Numbered from the stretch's first letter, positions 32,430 to 46,925 are shown. The stretch is 64,000 nt of DNA from Trachelipus rathkii (GCA_015478945.1 JABUQX010014293.1:41724-105723); one strand, 5' to 3'. Notes: a model not told the origin generated them from the letters alone. Numbers and translations are program-made.

Positions 32430-35140
32430 AAAAAACTAAAAGTTGCATTCATAGGAAACAAAATGAGGTAAATGAATCAGTATTGTGAAAAGGAGGAAAT
32501 TATATTGGGAGAAAACAATACAAAGAAAAGGTGAAGCTGCTTCTAAGGAAACAACAGGAAGTTTAAGCGCGAAAAGGTAAGGAATGAGGAAAAATAAGAG
32601 TGAAAATCTGCTTATAGAAATATAAAATGAATAGGTTGATGGAAATGCTTTTGTAAACTGATAGAAATGAGATAAATGTGAGAGGAGAATGATGGAAAGA
32701 ACACTTTCTGGAAAAATCTGCACAATATTAACTAGTTTATATGTTATGAGGTGTTAGTTAGAATGTGTGTGGTTTAAAGAATGTGGTAGCAAAGAAGGAA
32801 TAGGTAATTTTTGGGAAATGAGGATTATTAGATAAAACGGAAGGAAATTTAAGGTAAGGGTTAGGGTGAGGGAAAGTAAGAATGGTAATCTTGCGAAAGA
32901 GTATAGAGGTTTTGAAAATTAACTAGTAGAAATGGGATGATAACAAAAAAGAGCGGAGAGTCTCGAAGATAGGTGACAATTTAGATTTTAAAGAGAGAGT
33001 TATGGAAGTTTGTAGTAAATAAAAAAAGAAATGTGTTGATGAGAACCAGAGGAATTATATAGAGGTCCAAGGGATTGAAGATGAGAGTGCATAGCGTATA
33101 AATAGTTTTACCTATGTTAAATGGGGTGAAGCGGAGAACAAGAGGGGGATACTTTATAGGAATTTAAGAAATTATAAGGGAATAAGTTTATTGAGTGTTA
33201 TTGTAGGAAAAGGTAATATTGGGTAATTTGGTCGAAATGAGTGCGTGGCGAAAGATGACAATGAAGGAAACAATAAGAATTGTGAAAGAACAAGGTGCGT
33301 TTAGGGAGTGGAAATTGAGGATGATGTGATTCAAATGCTTGTCAAATAAACAAAAATGAATTGAAGATGAAATAAGAGAAAGAAAGCCAAAATTAATATA
33401 TGTTAGTTAAATGAGAATTTACATACAGAATGCTGTATTGAGGTTGATAGAGTTAATAGGGAAGCTTAATAGCAGGGAGTTTAATTAGTCGAAAAATTTA
33501 TGAGGTGTTGGTGGTAGCTTCTGAATAGAAGAATCATAAATATGTAAATATAAATGACGAATTAGAGAAGACGTGAAAATAAACCATTAAGAAATAAATG
33601 GAAGGTCTTAATGTAAAGTGATGGAATTATAGGATTAATAGCGAGAGTGAGGACAGGGGTTGTGTAAATTATCGTCTCACTTGGTTTATTCTAAGTGGAT
33701 ATTCAGACTAGTTTTATGAAGAATTCGAGATGGGTGATGGCATATGAATAGATAAGGTGTATAAGAGAGAATGATGTGAGAATGAACGAAGAGGAGTGTG
33801 AGGGATGCACCTAACCTATTGTTATGCGGAAAAAGAAATGATTAGAGATTCTTGTGTGGCGGAGTCTGAAGAGAGTTTGAGAGGAATGGTCGGAGAGATT
33901 TGGCAGAGGTATTTAATTCTCTAAAGAAAGAAAGAAAGATAAACGATAAAGAATAGAGATTAATTGTTAATAGATGAAATTTATTAAAAAAAATGAAATG
34001 CGAACGGAACAGACGAATCGAGATATATCAATCAAAGTGCTATTATGATTGAAAAAAAAAAGTGGAGTGAGATTAGCTGGAGCAAAGCCCTTAGTAAACT
34101 GTGTAGTTATATAAATATTGTAAATGTTGGTTATTGTAGATATAGTGGAAATGAGAAAAGGGAACTGGATGAATTGAACAGAGATAGTAGAGTAGTAATA
34201 GTTGTATTTCAAGAGTTTAGCAGGATAGGTGGTCTAAGGTGGTCAAATAAAAAATAACGTTGAAAGAGAATGGGTTAAATGAACAGACTAAAAAATTGTT
34301 CTTTGAGTTGCCGCATTTAGTGAAACTTAACATTGAGGGTTATGTTTGATTACCATAATAGAATGTTAATTTGTGGTATAGGAATAGAATAAGTAGGGAC
34401 TATGGTCTGGAATAGAAGTATAGATCTAAAAAGTCTACAATGTGTTAAGTATGGACAATCTTAAGGGCATCCTAGGTGTGAAAAGAATTAATAAGTGAGG
34501 ATTTACACATGATTTAAAGAGAGTTGTGTGTTGTGAAGAAGGGGTAAATGAGAGAATTAAATTGTAAGATAATAGTTAGAAAAGGTGGATTTGGTCAATG
34601 TGGAATAGGGGTATTGAATGAACAGTCGGATTAGGTTTAAGCTGTTAATGTATAGTGGAAAGAGTGTGTTGGGAAACCGGACGGCTGGGAGACCGAGAGA
34701 AGTGGATGAGTCGGTGTGATACGGAATGTCTGATATGGAGAAAAAATGGATGTGTAGGCAGAAGAGGCGAAGAATAAAGGTGATGGTGAGTAGCGAGAGA
34801 TATGGCAAGGGAATTTTGTGTTATTAAAGGGGGCATGGTTGTGGTCCACCTTGGGCAAGGGATGAACCCTGGGTTACAGACGAAATATTACCATAGTGAT
34901 AAGTGCGGTACACGTCGCGGAAGGTCCATGATGACTCATAGGGTGGAACATTTGTCTGAATCTGTGACAGAGCTAATCACTAAGTTAATGGTACAAGAAA
35001 TGGTGGCAGGATAGGTCTCGGTGTATCTTCTTTTCGACGTTTGTTCAATAATTCTCTCTACTGTTCTTGGTTCATTTTCCGATGCTGATAGCGCACCTTA
35101 CAACCACAATCTTTGGGGCAATAGAGGAGCTGGAGAAGAA
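32430..35140 (+). mobile_element. LINE copy B (same family as copy A), longer but more decayed
   Basis: Blocks match copy A in order. GACAGGGGTTGTGTAAATTA (33649) corresponds to GACAGGGTTGTGTTATGTCT (102). GGCGGAGTCTGAAGAGAGTTTGAGAGGA (33858) matches copy A near 267-293. GACTATGGTCTGGAAT at 34398 matches 629. AGGTCCATGATGACTCATAG (34921) matches the copy A 3' UTR, and the copy ends in GGAGAAGAAGAAAAAG (35131-35148) then (TA)n. Copy B also retains sequence upstream of what copy A shows, back to at least 33.07 kb by protein similarity. The 32.43-33.0 kb part has the same purine-rich character but is unassigned. Confidence 0.8.
33000..34720 (+). pseudogene. LINE reverse transcriptase in copy B, heavily decayed
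   Basis: Around 33159-33201 the plus strand reads RNLRNYKGISLLSVI, the NYRGISLLS block near the start of the RT domain. About 33660-33740 corresponds to RQGC.MSPWLF...DGVMKEF of copy A, with many substitutions. About 33823-33850, where copy A has its active site, the aspartate pair is no longer recognisable. AGRPREVDESV at about 34688-34720 matches the C-terminal GRPRKRW-type tail. Stops occur every few dozen codons. The copy spans nearly the whole RT domain, so it is useful for rebuilding a family alignment but encodes nothing. Confidence 0.75.
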
Positions 35141-35148
35141 GAAAAAGA

Positions 35149-35400
35149 ATATATATAAATAATACAATATAATTATTTATTATATTAATTATTAATAAAA
35201 TGTATAAATAATATAATAAATCATAATCATAAAATATTAAATTATAAAATAATTTAATGCATATACATTAAAATAAGAATACTAGAATAATATAAAATTA
35301 TATTATATTATAGTATATATAAAATAAATAATATATTTTATTATATATTTTAAAATTATATAACGATATTATTTATATATAAGTCTAGTTAGGAAAAAAT
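35149..35400. repeat. TA/AAT-rich low-complexity tract after the LINE tail
   Basis: Starts immediately after the GAA-type tail of copy B, as in copy A. Confidence 0.9.
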
Positions 35401-35778
35401 AAAATAAAAAATAAATAATGTAAGTTCAGTAATAAAACAAGTGAAAAAGAATATATATTGCAAATTAAATAATTTCATTGAATAATTAATTATACATACA
35501 TTTGTAAATACGTTCCTGATTTATGATTTGTTTTTTTATTTAGAACTGTATAAATGTAGAGCATTTATAGAAGAAAGAAATAGAGGCTATAAGAAGCACA
35601 TATAAGAATATCAAAGACTGTTCCATCACCACAATCATCAGTTCATGGAAACAACTTATAAATTAAGAGTAATGATGATATAATTAGCTAAATATAACAA
35701 TATAAAAAATCATCTCCCCCAATGCAATACAGTAGAAGGAGAGAAGATGAGACGCCGAGACTGACAAGAATGATTGAC
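35401..35778. other. AT-rich stretch, no feature seen
   Basis: No gene recognised. Confidence 0.6.
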
Positions 35779-35797
35779 GAGAGAGAGAGATGATAGA

Positions 35798-35836
<39 letters not shown>
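35779..35836. repeat. (GA)n microsatellite
   Basis: GAGAGA array with one interruption near 35790-35802. Confidence 0.95.
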
Positions 35837-35840
<4 letters not shown>

Positions 35841-35875
35841 AGATTAGCTTCTTCAGAAAATTTTATGTCAAGATA

Positions 35876-36300
35876 AAGGAAAAAGAGAATAGAAATGTAT
35901 TCTTAAAAAAAAGTGTTAAAAAAATCTAGTATATATTTTTAGGAAAAAAAGTGTTAAAGAAATCTAGTTTATCATCGAAATAATTTATCCTATTTGTCTT
36001 TGGAATATTAACTTTCAGTTTTTTATAGCTAGCTACATTAAGCAGAAACTTAAAATTAATCATATCGAAAAAGCGGAATAGAGAGAAAATTTAAAATAAA
36101 TCTTCATAAGTCGTAAATTGTTCCATATTGAACTGTTCATTCTTTATTTATAATTACAACGTATGTGATTGTTTTCTTGATACACACATTGAATCTAAAA
36201 AAAATTCTCCAAATAATTATATATTTTGTTGATAAAAAAAATAATAAATATTTAAAGTCGTAAATTGTTCCTTGAGCTGTTCATTCTTTATTATATAGGC
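35876..36300. repeat. Two short direct duplications
   Basis: AAAAAAGTGTTAAA.AAATCTAGT occurs at about 35909 and 35945. AGTCGTAAATTGTTCC followed by GCTGTTCATTCTTTATT-like sequence occurs at about 36108-36158 and 36257-36295. No target or terminus features. Confidence 0.6.
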
Positions 36301-39300
36301 CTACGCCTGCAATAGCTTTAATATTTATAATTTAAATATATTAATATCAAGCTTAATATAGAAGAAAATAATAAATAGAAAAAAAATTAAAAAAAAATTA
36401 AAAAATTATAAATAAAATTGAATCAAAAATACAGCTGTGCTAAAATCTGAATTAGAGTCTTTTATTAAATAATAATAAATTAAATAATGGAATTAACAAT
36501 AAGAATATACTCAAAATATATAGATAAGGGAAATAAACAACTCTTTAAAATTATGTTAATACTGCAATTTTTTTAAAAAATAATGATTATATTATAGTTT
36601 TCATTTATAACAAATTAATAGTCAATAAAAATAATCATTTTTTATTATTTTTTTTTAAAATAATATAAATAATAAAAATATAAATAATTATATTAATTAG
36701 AAAAATACTAATTAAATAATAATATAATAATATATAATAATAGATAATAATAATAATAATGAATAATATATAAAATGAATAATAATAAGAAATGAATAAT
36801 ATAATTATAGATCAATAATTTAATAATAATGTTATTTTAAATAATAATATATATATTATAATATAATAAACAATAATATAAATAATATAATTAAAATAAT
36901 AATAATGAATTAATTAATAATAATAATTAATAACAATAAGAATAATAAATAAAGTCAGTATATATTATATTAATTAATAGAACAATTCTAATATAATATA
37001 ATTACAATAATAAAATAATAATATAATGAAATAATAATTTAGTAATAATTAATTAATAATATAATAAAAAATTAATTAATATTATATAATAATTAGAATT
37101 CAATAATTATAAATAATAATATATAGTAATATATAAATATTCATTAATAAAAATATTTCAATTTATAAATAATTAAATAATTATAATATTAATAATTAAT
37201 TATATAATATATAATATAATAAATAATAATTAATTAATCTATTAAACTATGACTGCAATTCTATACTCGTGATGTTTTCGTATCAAAAATGCAGAAGTAT
37301 AAAAAATATTAAAAGTCATAATTAGTTTTTTTTTTAATTAGCGCTTTATAAATAAAAAAAAAAATATTAAATAGAGAAATAACTAATTAATAAGGATAAA
37401 TACAGCCACGAAGAAATATTAATTTTGATACAACAATAATTAATAATATAATTCAATAATATAATAATAATAAATAAATATTTAAATAATAAAAAGAGTA
37501 ATTTAAAATATAGATCTACTTAATTAAACTTCAGCTCAAATAAGTAACTATAATTTTATACAGTAAATGTACACGATAATTGATAAAAGATAAGCTTGTT
37601 TCAATTGACGCGCTAAAATATCGTATACATATTAATACTCCATTTAATACCCATGTTCATCCATATGACATAATATACAACGCTACGCTATCTCAGATTC
37701 TCGATTTACTATTCATATATACTAAATAAAAAGAATTAAAAAAAGAAATACTATTTATATTATATTAACGACAAAATAATTGAATGTTGATTAAGGATGG
37801 AACTTTTATATTAATTTAAATAATATATAATTTAATTTGGAGTATTAATACTAATAATAGTAATATTTATTTTTATAATATAGATTATTAATTTATATTA
37901 AATTCATGTTATTATTTATTATTTATATACCTTATTAAATAATTATTATTTAATTAATATATAATATAATTTAAGATATAGTAATTTATTATATGATTTA
38001 TGATTATATTATTATGTAAATTAATAAATATATTATTATATTATATATTATATATATTACTCTTATTTAATAATTAGATTTTAATGTTTATTAATTATTT
38101 AAGTTGTAATATATAAGCACTTTTGTATAAGTATGATTTACTACTTCCATAATAAATTATGAATTATTTATACTATGATAAATTAATTAAGTAAATTTAT
38201 AGATTAATATAATATAGATTATATTATATTAGTATTTATATATATTATTAATTATTATATGATTAGTATTTATAATTATTATTGTTATATATATTTATAT
38301 TATTTTATATAATTAATATTTAATGTAAATATTAATTATTATTATATTATATTATATTTATTATTTTATATAAATTACATTATTTAATTTAAATTTATTA
38401 TTAATATTAATAATATATTATTATTAATTATTATAATATTATATTTTAATTTAGTTATAATATTATTATTATATTATTATTTAATTATCTATTGTTATAT
38501 AATTATTAATATTAATTATATTTAATGATATTTATATTTATTTATTTGATAATTTATATGTTTATATGTTATTATTATATTTAATTATTAATATAATTAT
38601 TCATAATGTTTGTAATGATTATTTGTATACTTATCATTTAATAATTAAATTCATTAAATCTCGAAAGAAAATACATTTATATTATTTATTATTATTATTA
38701 TTCTAATTATTTATTACTATGTTATGTATTTAAATTTCTATTATAATTAATTATAATTTAATTTATTGATAATTTAATATCGATTATTATTAATGGTAGA
38801 TAAATTATATATTATTATGTATTATGCAGAATCATATTATTATTATAATTATGATATATTTATTTATTATAGATGTAATATTATTATATTAATATAATTA
38901 ATTATAAGTAGTTATTATATATATATATAAGTTATTAAGTATATTATAAGTATATAGTAATATTAAGTTAGTTATAGTTAAGTCAGTTATTAGTAGTTAA
39001 TTATATTTATATAAGTAGTAGTAATAGAGTTAATTTATTATTAATGTTCAACTACATTATCTATTCCCTTCATAATGCTGGAAGATCGCCTCCACTGATA
39101 ATTATTATTATATTATTATTTTATATTATTATTATTAATTATGTTATTATTATTTGATTATATTTTATTGTAATTTATTATTTATTGATTAATGCGGTAT
39201 TATTATTATTTATATTTCCTTAGTTGCTTAGTATAATTTATCTTAAAATTAGAGATAAATACTAGTAAATATTTTATTAATATTGTGGAATATAATTTTA

Positions 39301-39360
39301 TTTGATATTTATTATTATCAGTTTAAATGTCAGGTTATTTAAAGTTTACTTATTTAGCAA
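36301..39360. repeat. AAT/TTA-rich desert, about 3 kb
   Basis: Degenerate A/T-only words with rare C/G. The plus strand shifts from A-rich AAT repeats (36.6-37.7 kb) to T-rich TTA repeats (37.8-39.3 kb). Short more complex patches lie at 37245-37430 and 37520-37740. No gene. Confidence 0.85.
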
Positions 39361-39704
39361 AGTATAAAAAAAATTTTCCTTTAGTTATAGACGCCAAAAT
39401 ACGAAAAAAAATTGGAGACAATTCATTTACTATAAAAAATATAAAATGAATGATAAAATATATATTAAATTATGACTAAGAGTACTGGTAGACACCGGAC
39501 AGACAAATGGAGAAGCCATAAAAAATTCAAGATAAGAGTTCAAATTAAGAAACATATCTTGAGATATGAACGAGATGAGAGAGAGAGAGAGGAGCATTAT
39601 GAGAGAGAGAGAGATATGCTGTACGAGTATTTGACAAACAAGACATGACGTAGTAAAAAGTGCTGGAAGTTCTGGCATCCTGGAAATATATGCCCTTCTC
39701 TATG
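39361..39704. other. Small non-desert island with (GA)n
   Basis: Contains GAGAGAGAGAGAGG (about 39578-39591) and GAGAGAGAGAGA (about 39601-39612). The 82-codon minus-strand frame here is largely L/S from the GA repeats and I do not call it. Confidence 0.5.
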
Positions 39705-40065
39705 TGGCAATTATATATATAATACTGTATATAATATTATATAGAATATATATTAAATATATTAATATATAATATATATATATATATTATGTAATATATA
39801 ATATATAAATTAATATATATATATATATAGTCATATATATTAATATATAATATATATATATAATATATATATTATAAGAGTATATATATAATTATAATAA
39901 TATAATATATAATATATATATATATATAAATATATATATATTATTATATATATATATATATAATTATAAGTATATATTTATAATTACACATATATTAATA
40001 TATATTAATATATATAATATATATATATATATTTATATATTATTAATAATATATATAGATATATA

Positions 40066-40103
<38 letters not shown>

Positions 40104-40259
40104 ATTATACTATATATATTAAAAAATATAATATTATAAATATTATATACTATAGATATATATATATAATATAATATAATATATAGTTAATATATAATAT
40201 ATAATATATTAATAAATATAATATATAATATAATTAATAATAGTATATATATAAATATT

Positions 40260-40297
<38 letters not shown>

Positions 40298-40330
40298 AAA
40301 TATTAATATATATTATTATTAATTTTATAA
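39705..40330. repeat. (TA)n desert
   Basis: Nearly continuous TA/TAATA repeats. Confidence 0.97.
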
Positions 40331-40379
40331 TTATTATTTTAATCAAACTAACTATATTCTCGCTAAATAATAGCGGTAA

Positions 40380-43300
40380 GTATAGGTATTATATATAGGG
40401 CGGGCAGCTTCCCTAATTCATATATTCCTTCATCTCGCCCTACCACCACCTCCATAATATATCCATTCTATTATCTCTCGCATAACATCTATATACTACT
40501 CATGATTATACCTCCACATTACAACTATCCTACACTTACTATATATATATATTCCTTATACGAATAAGGGTTATTATGAGCCGTTTAAAATGCTCATCAT
40601 ATATACTACCTCCTACTTTCACGGATGTTTCGGGCTCCCCACCTCTACCTACGTTTTCCCTTCTCTCTGTAAATACACCCACTTTCGCTCTTTCGCGTAA
40701 ATGGCTGCCACAACCTATATCCTTATTTAATTTCTTTTACTTTTCTCTCCAAACAGCTCCATCCTGCCCCTATCGTTTTTTTTGGGTTTTTTTCTGGCAC
40801 TTTTGATCGGCGATTGGGGGGCCTATGCGTTGCTTCTATGCTAAAACTAATTAACTGGAATGACTTGCTTTGGTCTCTGGTGACGCTTCGACTTCTGCCG
40901 GATAACGGTGGAGCTGTAAATCGTGAAGTGGATGAGCCATGGTTCGATTCCTTCTGTCGACTAATCTCTTCATTAATACATTGTATCTATCGTTGCTTTC
41001 TCGCGCTAGTTGCTGGCTAGAAGACAGATGGCCGTATCGGGGAAAAAAATTCTCGGGTATCCCCTATCACTCTTGCTAATTTCATTTAGTTATTTCTTTG
41101 CAGGGGATACTCTTCGACGGCAAAGCGGGCTTTCATCAAACGATAGGTGGCTAACCGCCTGGGTTCTCCTACTGGACATCATTTTACTCTCTGTCTCTAT
41201 ATATCTCTCTCTAAAATACCTTCTATTTCTCTCTCCCTCCTCTTTATCTCTCTTGATGGTTCTTGTCTATCTATCTATATTCCAAATTCCCCGCCTCCGA
41301 TTTGCCGACTTCTTATTCCTTCTCATCCTTCCTCCTTCTCCTCTCAGGGTATCCTATTGTTGCGCTTTGGTCTGGGATACATGTTCGAATCGGGTCGTGC
41401 ATGGGCCTTCCGTTCTAATCTACCGAACGTTAGGAAGGCGGTGCCCATTATGAAGTTCTCCGAAGAGTTTTTGAGGGGGGACGTGTGCTTTCGTGTCTCT
41501 CTCTCTCGCCCCTCTCTTTCTTATATTCTCCTATGTCCTAATACTACACTTTCCCCTCCTCCGTTTAAGCACGCACATGTTCTCTATCTCTATTCATTCC
41601 GACATCCATAAATACATGAAGTAAAACCTCTCCCTTCTATTTTTCTAACTACGCGACCCCAATATAGATCTTACTTGCATCGTAAATCTAAGATCTTGAA
41701 ATCTCTTTTCTCAAACTCTCATTTTATCTGAGATCATCTGTTCTATTCTCTTCTCAATACGCTGGCCGGCTGGCTCATATGCGGTTCTCCAGTACGCGTC
41801 GACTCATATCTATATCTCCCATCTTACTAATGCATTTAGCTTATTCTCGCCTTTTAGGCAAAAACTACGGGAGCATCGTGCTGGTGGTGTTTTGTGCGCT
41901 ATGAAGCTAGAGGTTAATGCTCTCCAGACATACCTTCAACTATTTATCTGTCACTGTCTCCCTGTCATGATGAGCTTCTCTTTTGATTTCCTCCTCTTCC
42001 TACTTTCTTCTCGACTAGATCATGCGAGTTCTTATCTTTCTTCCTTCAAATCGCATCTACTTATCCTCGTCTTGAGATGTGGGCGACCGCGCGACGTTTC
42101 TTTATTCCCTAAGCAATGTGCGTCTCCTCACGCTTTCTGTCTTTCTCTCCTACTTTATTCTTACTTGTTCTATTTAATGATACTTCATCTTAGCAAGCCC
42201 CACCATAGCCACTAGCTACAATCTTCTCTTATCCGCGTCACTCATATGCCGATGACTCGACATCATTCTTCAACTCCTTTCATCTCTCAATTCACACATA
42301 TCACATCTCTATGTTCGTTTATCATCTTGCTGCGTAAGCTTGCCTTTGATGCTTAAATCTTCCGATTATTTCTCGGTCTATTATAAATTGTCCTGATGGT
42401 TGCGGGTGTGTGTGGGTGTGTGAAACTTATGAAAGCAATTATCTAAAAACTCAACTTATACAAAATCTCCCTCCGTAAGTAACACCCTTCAAATCTTTCC
42501 TATCTTCTTTCGTACGGTTTCCTCTCGTTTCTCTCCTGTTGAACAATATAAAACATCCTTGGCTTTAACATAAAAAAGAGAAAAAGAATCAGTTTTGGGA
42601 TACAAACCCCACCATCACAACGGTGTTTGCTACACGGATGCGGCTCTCAACAAGAACAACCGAGCACGCGAGCGTCTGCGAGGACTTTTTATTTCCTCTT
42701 CTCAGATTGCCTCCAGCTTTACAAGGCCTCATCCGCCCTTGTTATGTGAAGAAACTGCTCGACAATCCCACTCGTTGGGGCGGCCTCTGGTGGGTGCACC
42801 CGGCTTTGGATAGGTGTGTCGATTCGTCAAAGGCCAAAAGGCATTCATTATCAACAGTTTTCTATAATACTTCATATAACACACAGGTCTTCGCCCTTTG
42901 ACAACCTATCTTTGCGGGACGTATTTACTGCGATAGAAATAATAGCCACCCGCCCTTTTCCTTCCGCGATGTTGCTGCTTTAATTCACTATATTTCTCTC
43001 AGCTACACCACTCTGGTACGCTAGCAGGCAGCGTGCCTTGTCTTTCGATTTGGAAAGGTGTGAACTTTAGTCATCTGCGCTGTCACTTTACCTCCACTCT
43101 TTGTACCGTGGCGCGCCTGCGTTGAGATACTGAGGGATGTGCGTTGCTTGCACTTATGGGAGTTTTTTGTCCAATGCTCTCGTTAGAGTTCCCATTTCGA
43201 GCCTAACACCAAAAGTTCGCTGCCGCTAACTCTGTTCGGGTGTAGCTCTATCTCTTCCGTTCTCTCATCCTTCATCTCTGCCACATCTGTTCTCCTCCTT

Positions 43301-46300
43301 CCTTACCCATGTTGAATTCTTCTATCTATCTTTTCGAATGTTTCCATCCCTCAACATGAGCTGAAAACCTTCTAGTTCTCCTTGAAATTTATCTTCCTTC
43401 CCACTTACTGCCACTTAACCTTCCCTTTAAAGGGCCACTTCTTACTCTAACCCACGATCCCCCTCATGCCTGTTTCCTCCTCCTCAAAGCCCTACACGTT
43501 CTACCTTTTCAGCGTTGGAGTTTTCTGAACCAAGATCTGCCTATTCTATATGCTTATCCCACCACTTCTCTCAAATCTCCTAAGTTCATTGTTGACTTAC
43601 TGGCCAAAATACTTAGAGCCCCCCATCCCTTTCTCAAGATCTTGCGTCACATTAAAAACGCAGGTACGCATCCGCCACAATCGCCTATCATGTCAACTTC
43701 CCCATCTATCACCCCCTATCCATCCAATTCCACACCCTCCCCCCCCCTCTATTCCTCTGCTATGAACACTCTTCCAATAAAACTAAAGTTTGAAAGTCCA
43801 GCACAGCTCTGCCCTGAACATACACATCCCGTGCTTTCAACCCTCTCTCCATATCCGCAAACATCTCACTCCCCCCTCCTAATACTCTCGTAGCACACAT
43901 TCTCTATTCTATAAGAAGCGACCAGTACCTTATCCTAAAAAAAAATTACCTACTCCATTCCGTCCAAGCAACCCTCCAGAATTCCCCCTATGAGTTCAGC
44001 TCTATTCATATGCTTTCGTCCAACAAAAAAAACACCCAGTATACACTATCCCTCCTTTCTATTACCTTTTCTCCACACAGCATCTTCATTGTGATAACTT
44101 GATCCACACATCCCCCTTCACCACCCTAAATCCTCCTGTTCTTCCCCATTTCTCTCTTTCGGTAAATCTTCACTCCTACTCAGTATTTATTCTCCCATAA
44201 CCACTTTCCCCTAGCTTACCACTCAAGACAGACACAACTAACTCCCATAATTCCCCCTCACACTCCATCCATATCCCCATTTCATACCTTTATATATATC
44301 ATACAGGTGAACCAAACAACCATCCTCCCAATGTTGATTCACTTCTCTCCCATTCCTATTATATATATTATATTCCAAACATAAATTATTAATAACCTTA
44401 TTTACAGCCTTCCTTCCACCCCCTGCCTTACCATCTGGAACCATTCCAATGCCTTCACCAATCTACTCGTTATAGACATTTTTGATTTTTGTATATTTAT
44501 TTTTCATTGTAATAACCTTTCCTAAAAAATTTCTTTATATAGATATATTTATATTTTACCATTTGGTTTAATTTCCTATATTCCCTATCTTCCTAGTATC
44601 TATATATATACCTCTATCCGGACCCCTATACTCGAAGTGTGCTGAGGTCATTCTTGTACCGATTTCTTCTCCATTTAAATAATATATTCCACCGCCGATT
44701 CTTGTTCCTCACATCCTATACTTGCGCGCATCCTCGATCGAAATCCATTCCCTTACCCCTCCAACCCCCTCCGACTAAGCCACCCTCTCCTACTTCGCAC
44801 ACACTAACACCACTCCTGCTCCCTTTCTTAGTTAAGCTTCTTCCAGAAGACATCTGAACTCCCTGTCTTGCAAACTTTAATCCTGTCACTTATTTTCTAC
44901 ACAGGTCAGCAACTCGCTCATTCTTTACTCTTCAGGCCCTTCTGCAACACCCCGCCCCTAACTTGAACCCTTCCGCACGTCGTAACCCTTTTGGCTCTAT
45001 AACTGTTCCTTCCCAGTTCTACGCATCCAACCTGTCTGCTCCCTATTCACGGTCTCCAAACCTAAGTTTTCACCATAGACCTCTTTTCCTTGGCCACCAA
45101 CTCTTATGTCACGACCTCCTCACAAGATAATTTTTGTAAAAATACTGCCACATTCCGACCTCTCTTACGGTCCACTCAACTAACTCTTCTCTCCTTCTCC
45201 TTCCCACCTTTGCTTCTCTCTTACTCCACTATCATTCCCTTCTCTCTGCATCCTTCTTTTCACAAATTCTTCCCTTGATCAATAACTCTTTCTCTTCCCC
45301 TCACTCCTCCTTCCCACTCTCTCTCCTTCTCCTCCCTCTCTCCCTTCTCTGTCCCTCTCATTCCTCTCTCCTGCTCCTCTCGTCCTCATCCTCCCTCTTC
45401 CTACTATTATCATGAACGCTCCAAAATACCCCACTCCCTAAGACTCCAATCTACAATAACACTATGTCTCACTCGAAGTTTATTCTCCACCTTTATGGAC
45501 TTCTAATCTCGGTTGTGCTTTACTCCCTCTTCTTGTTTTCCGTTCCCAACTGACAGTAACCATCTCCCTTCCTCACCGCTAAAAACCTTTACAAACGCAA
45601 CACACCAACAGTATTGTAAATGTCGTATCAGATTTGCAATACTACATAATTCTGGCGACCACAAATGCTACTGCTCATCGACCCTATAACGCAGACCTAC
45701 TTTCTCGCACAGAGCCCCCACACTTCTCTAAAAAAGTTAACAAACAGTTCTTCATTCCGCCCTCTATAATCACAAGTCAATTAGTCCCACTATTCGGTGT
45801 TCCGCTTTTTCTGTCTAAACAACCTCTTCACCCACAACACCTCACATTTGCCGAGGCCTGAACGAGAGGGATTAAATCAGCCTGTCCACCACACCCAACA
45901 ATTAAAATTCGGAGCTCAACATACGCTGCAACCATACTTGAAAAGAAATCCCTCCTGTATCCTTCGGCAACGTACCCTAAGCATGCCTTCGCCGATCTCT
46001 AAATGGAATTTTATCTTCTAACAACTTTTTTACTGTTTGAAGCGGCAAGGTCCCACCCCAGGCAGACCACCCAGCACAATAACAACAACAATCGTACCAC
46101 CAAGAATTCTTTACGCTCCCCCCTTTTCGAATAGCTTGAAACAGCTTACACTCTAGAAGGTTCTGCCTCGTATCTTTACTACAAATAAATTATATACTCA
46201 CATCCTATTTAAATCCAAAGATCAGCAGACCATTTCACCCTCCAACACCCACACCCCCCCACCTATTTATAATTATCTCATCCACTCTCCTGCGAGAAAT

Positions 46301-46330
46301 ACAGCACCCTGCAACGATCAAAGCCCAAAA
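40380..46330. other. Pyrimidine-rich block, about 6 kb, unidentified
   Basis: The plus strand is rich in C and T, with CTCTCT, TTCCTT and CCCTCC words, and far more GC than its flanks, with sharp edges at both sides. Many open frames of 60-154 codons (40576-42215, 42595-42901, 43550-43893, 44639-45278, 45634-46021) arise because stop codons are rare in pyrimidine-rich plus-strand frames. Their peptides are Ser/Leu/Pro-rich and lack recognisable domains. On the minus strand short coding-like pieces exist: EMFADMERGLKARDVYVQGR (about 43890-43830) and MVPDGKAGGGRKAVNKVINN (44444-44385). The minus-strand purine richness resembles LINE copies A and B, so a diverged minus-strand LINE is possible but unproven. 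Confidence 0.4.
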
Positions 46331-46925
46331 ACTTTGCTTGCTATAAACCAGGAATGCTTATTAACATCAAGTAGTTCATGATGATTACAAAATTAAGTTT
46401 AATGAAATGTGGCCGGAGCCCAAATATCAAAAAAACGAAAAAGGATCAATCTCGAAGATGTCCTCTAATTTATGGATATAAGGGAAAGCGAACCATAAGC
46501 TTCCAAGCAGTTTGAAGATGATGGCTAAGCTAAAAAGATATTGTCATGCCCAACTGTTAGAATACCAAGCGAACACTTTTCAGCGGGGCGGCTGATTACA
46601 TTATCGACGAAAGAAGGAGAGGATTAACAGGGAAAAATGCCATAACAGAAAATTGTTATTCCGAAATCTTAACTTGCCGCTTTGCTAGAAAATTCCAATT
46701 ACAAACGCGAAATAAGTAAATAAGGCAACTCTTTAGTCGGATTAACTTTTCAGTTTCCACCAGGGCGGAAGATGCGGGAAATTGGAAGATTTATGCATTG
46801 TGCGATGGAGTCCTCTTCCGCACCCTGGTAACTCTTGTAAACGAAGGCTAAATTGTACATTAAACGACCAGAAATTTAGAAATCAACTTATAGTAGATAC
46901 ACGTCAAAATCTTAGTGAAAAACCT
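46331..46925. other. Mixed-composition stretch, no gene recognised
   Basis: Plus strand has short coding-like pieces (MMAKLKRYCHAQLLEYQANT near 46515-46575; SPLPHPGNSCKRRLN near 46810-46855) without recognisable domains. Confidence 0.4.

Noticed and set aside
40941..40951. tRNA gene suggested by GGTTCGATTCC
   Set aside because: Only the B-box-like word is present. No acceptor, D-arm or anticodon stem can be formed around it. The same applies to GGTTCGATCCC at 11952 and GTTCGAATCGGG near 41391.
41010..41611. 147- and 154-codon plus-strand open frames
   Set aside because: Overlapping frames in pyrimidine-rich DNA with Ser/Leu/Pro-rich peptides and no domain; low stop frequency explains them.
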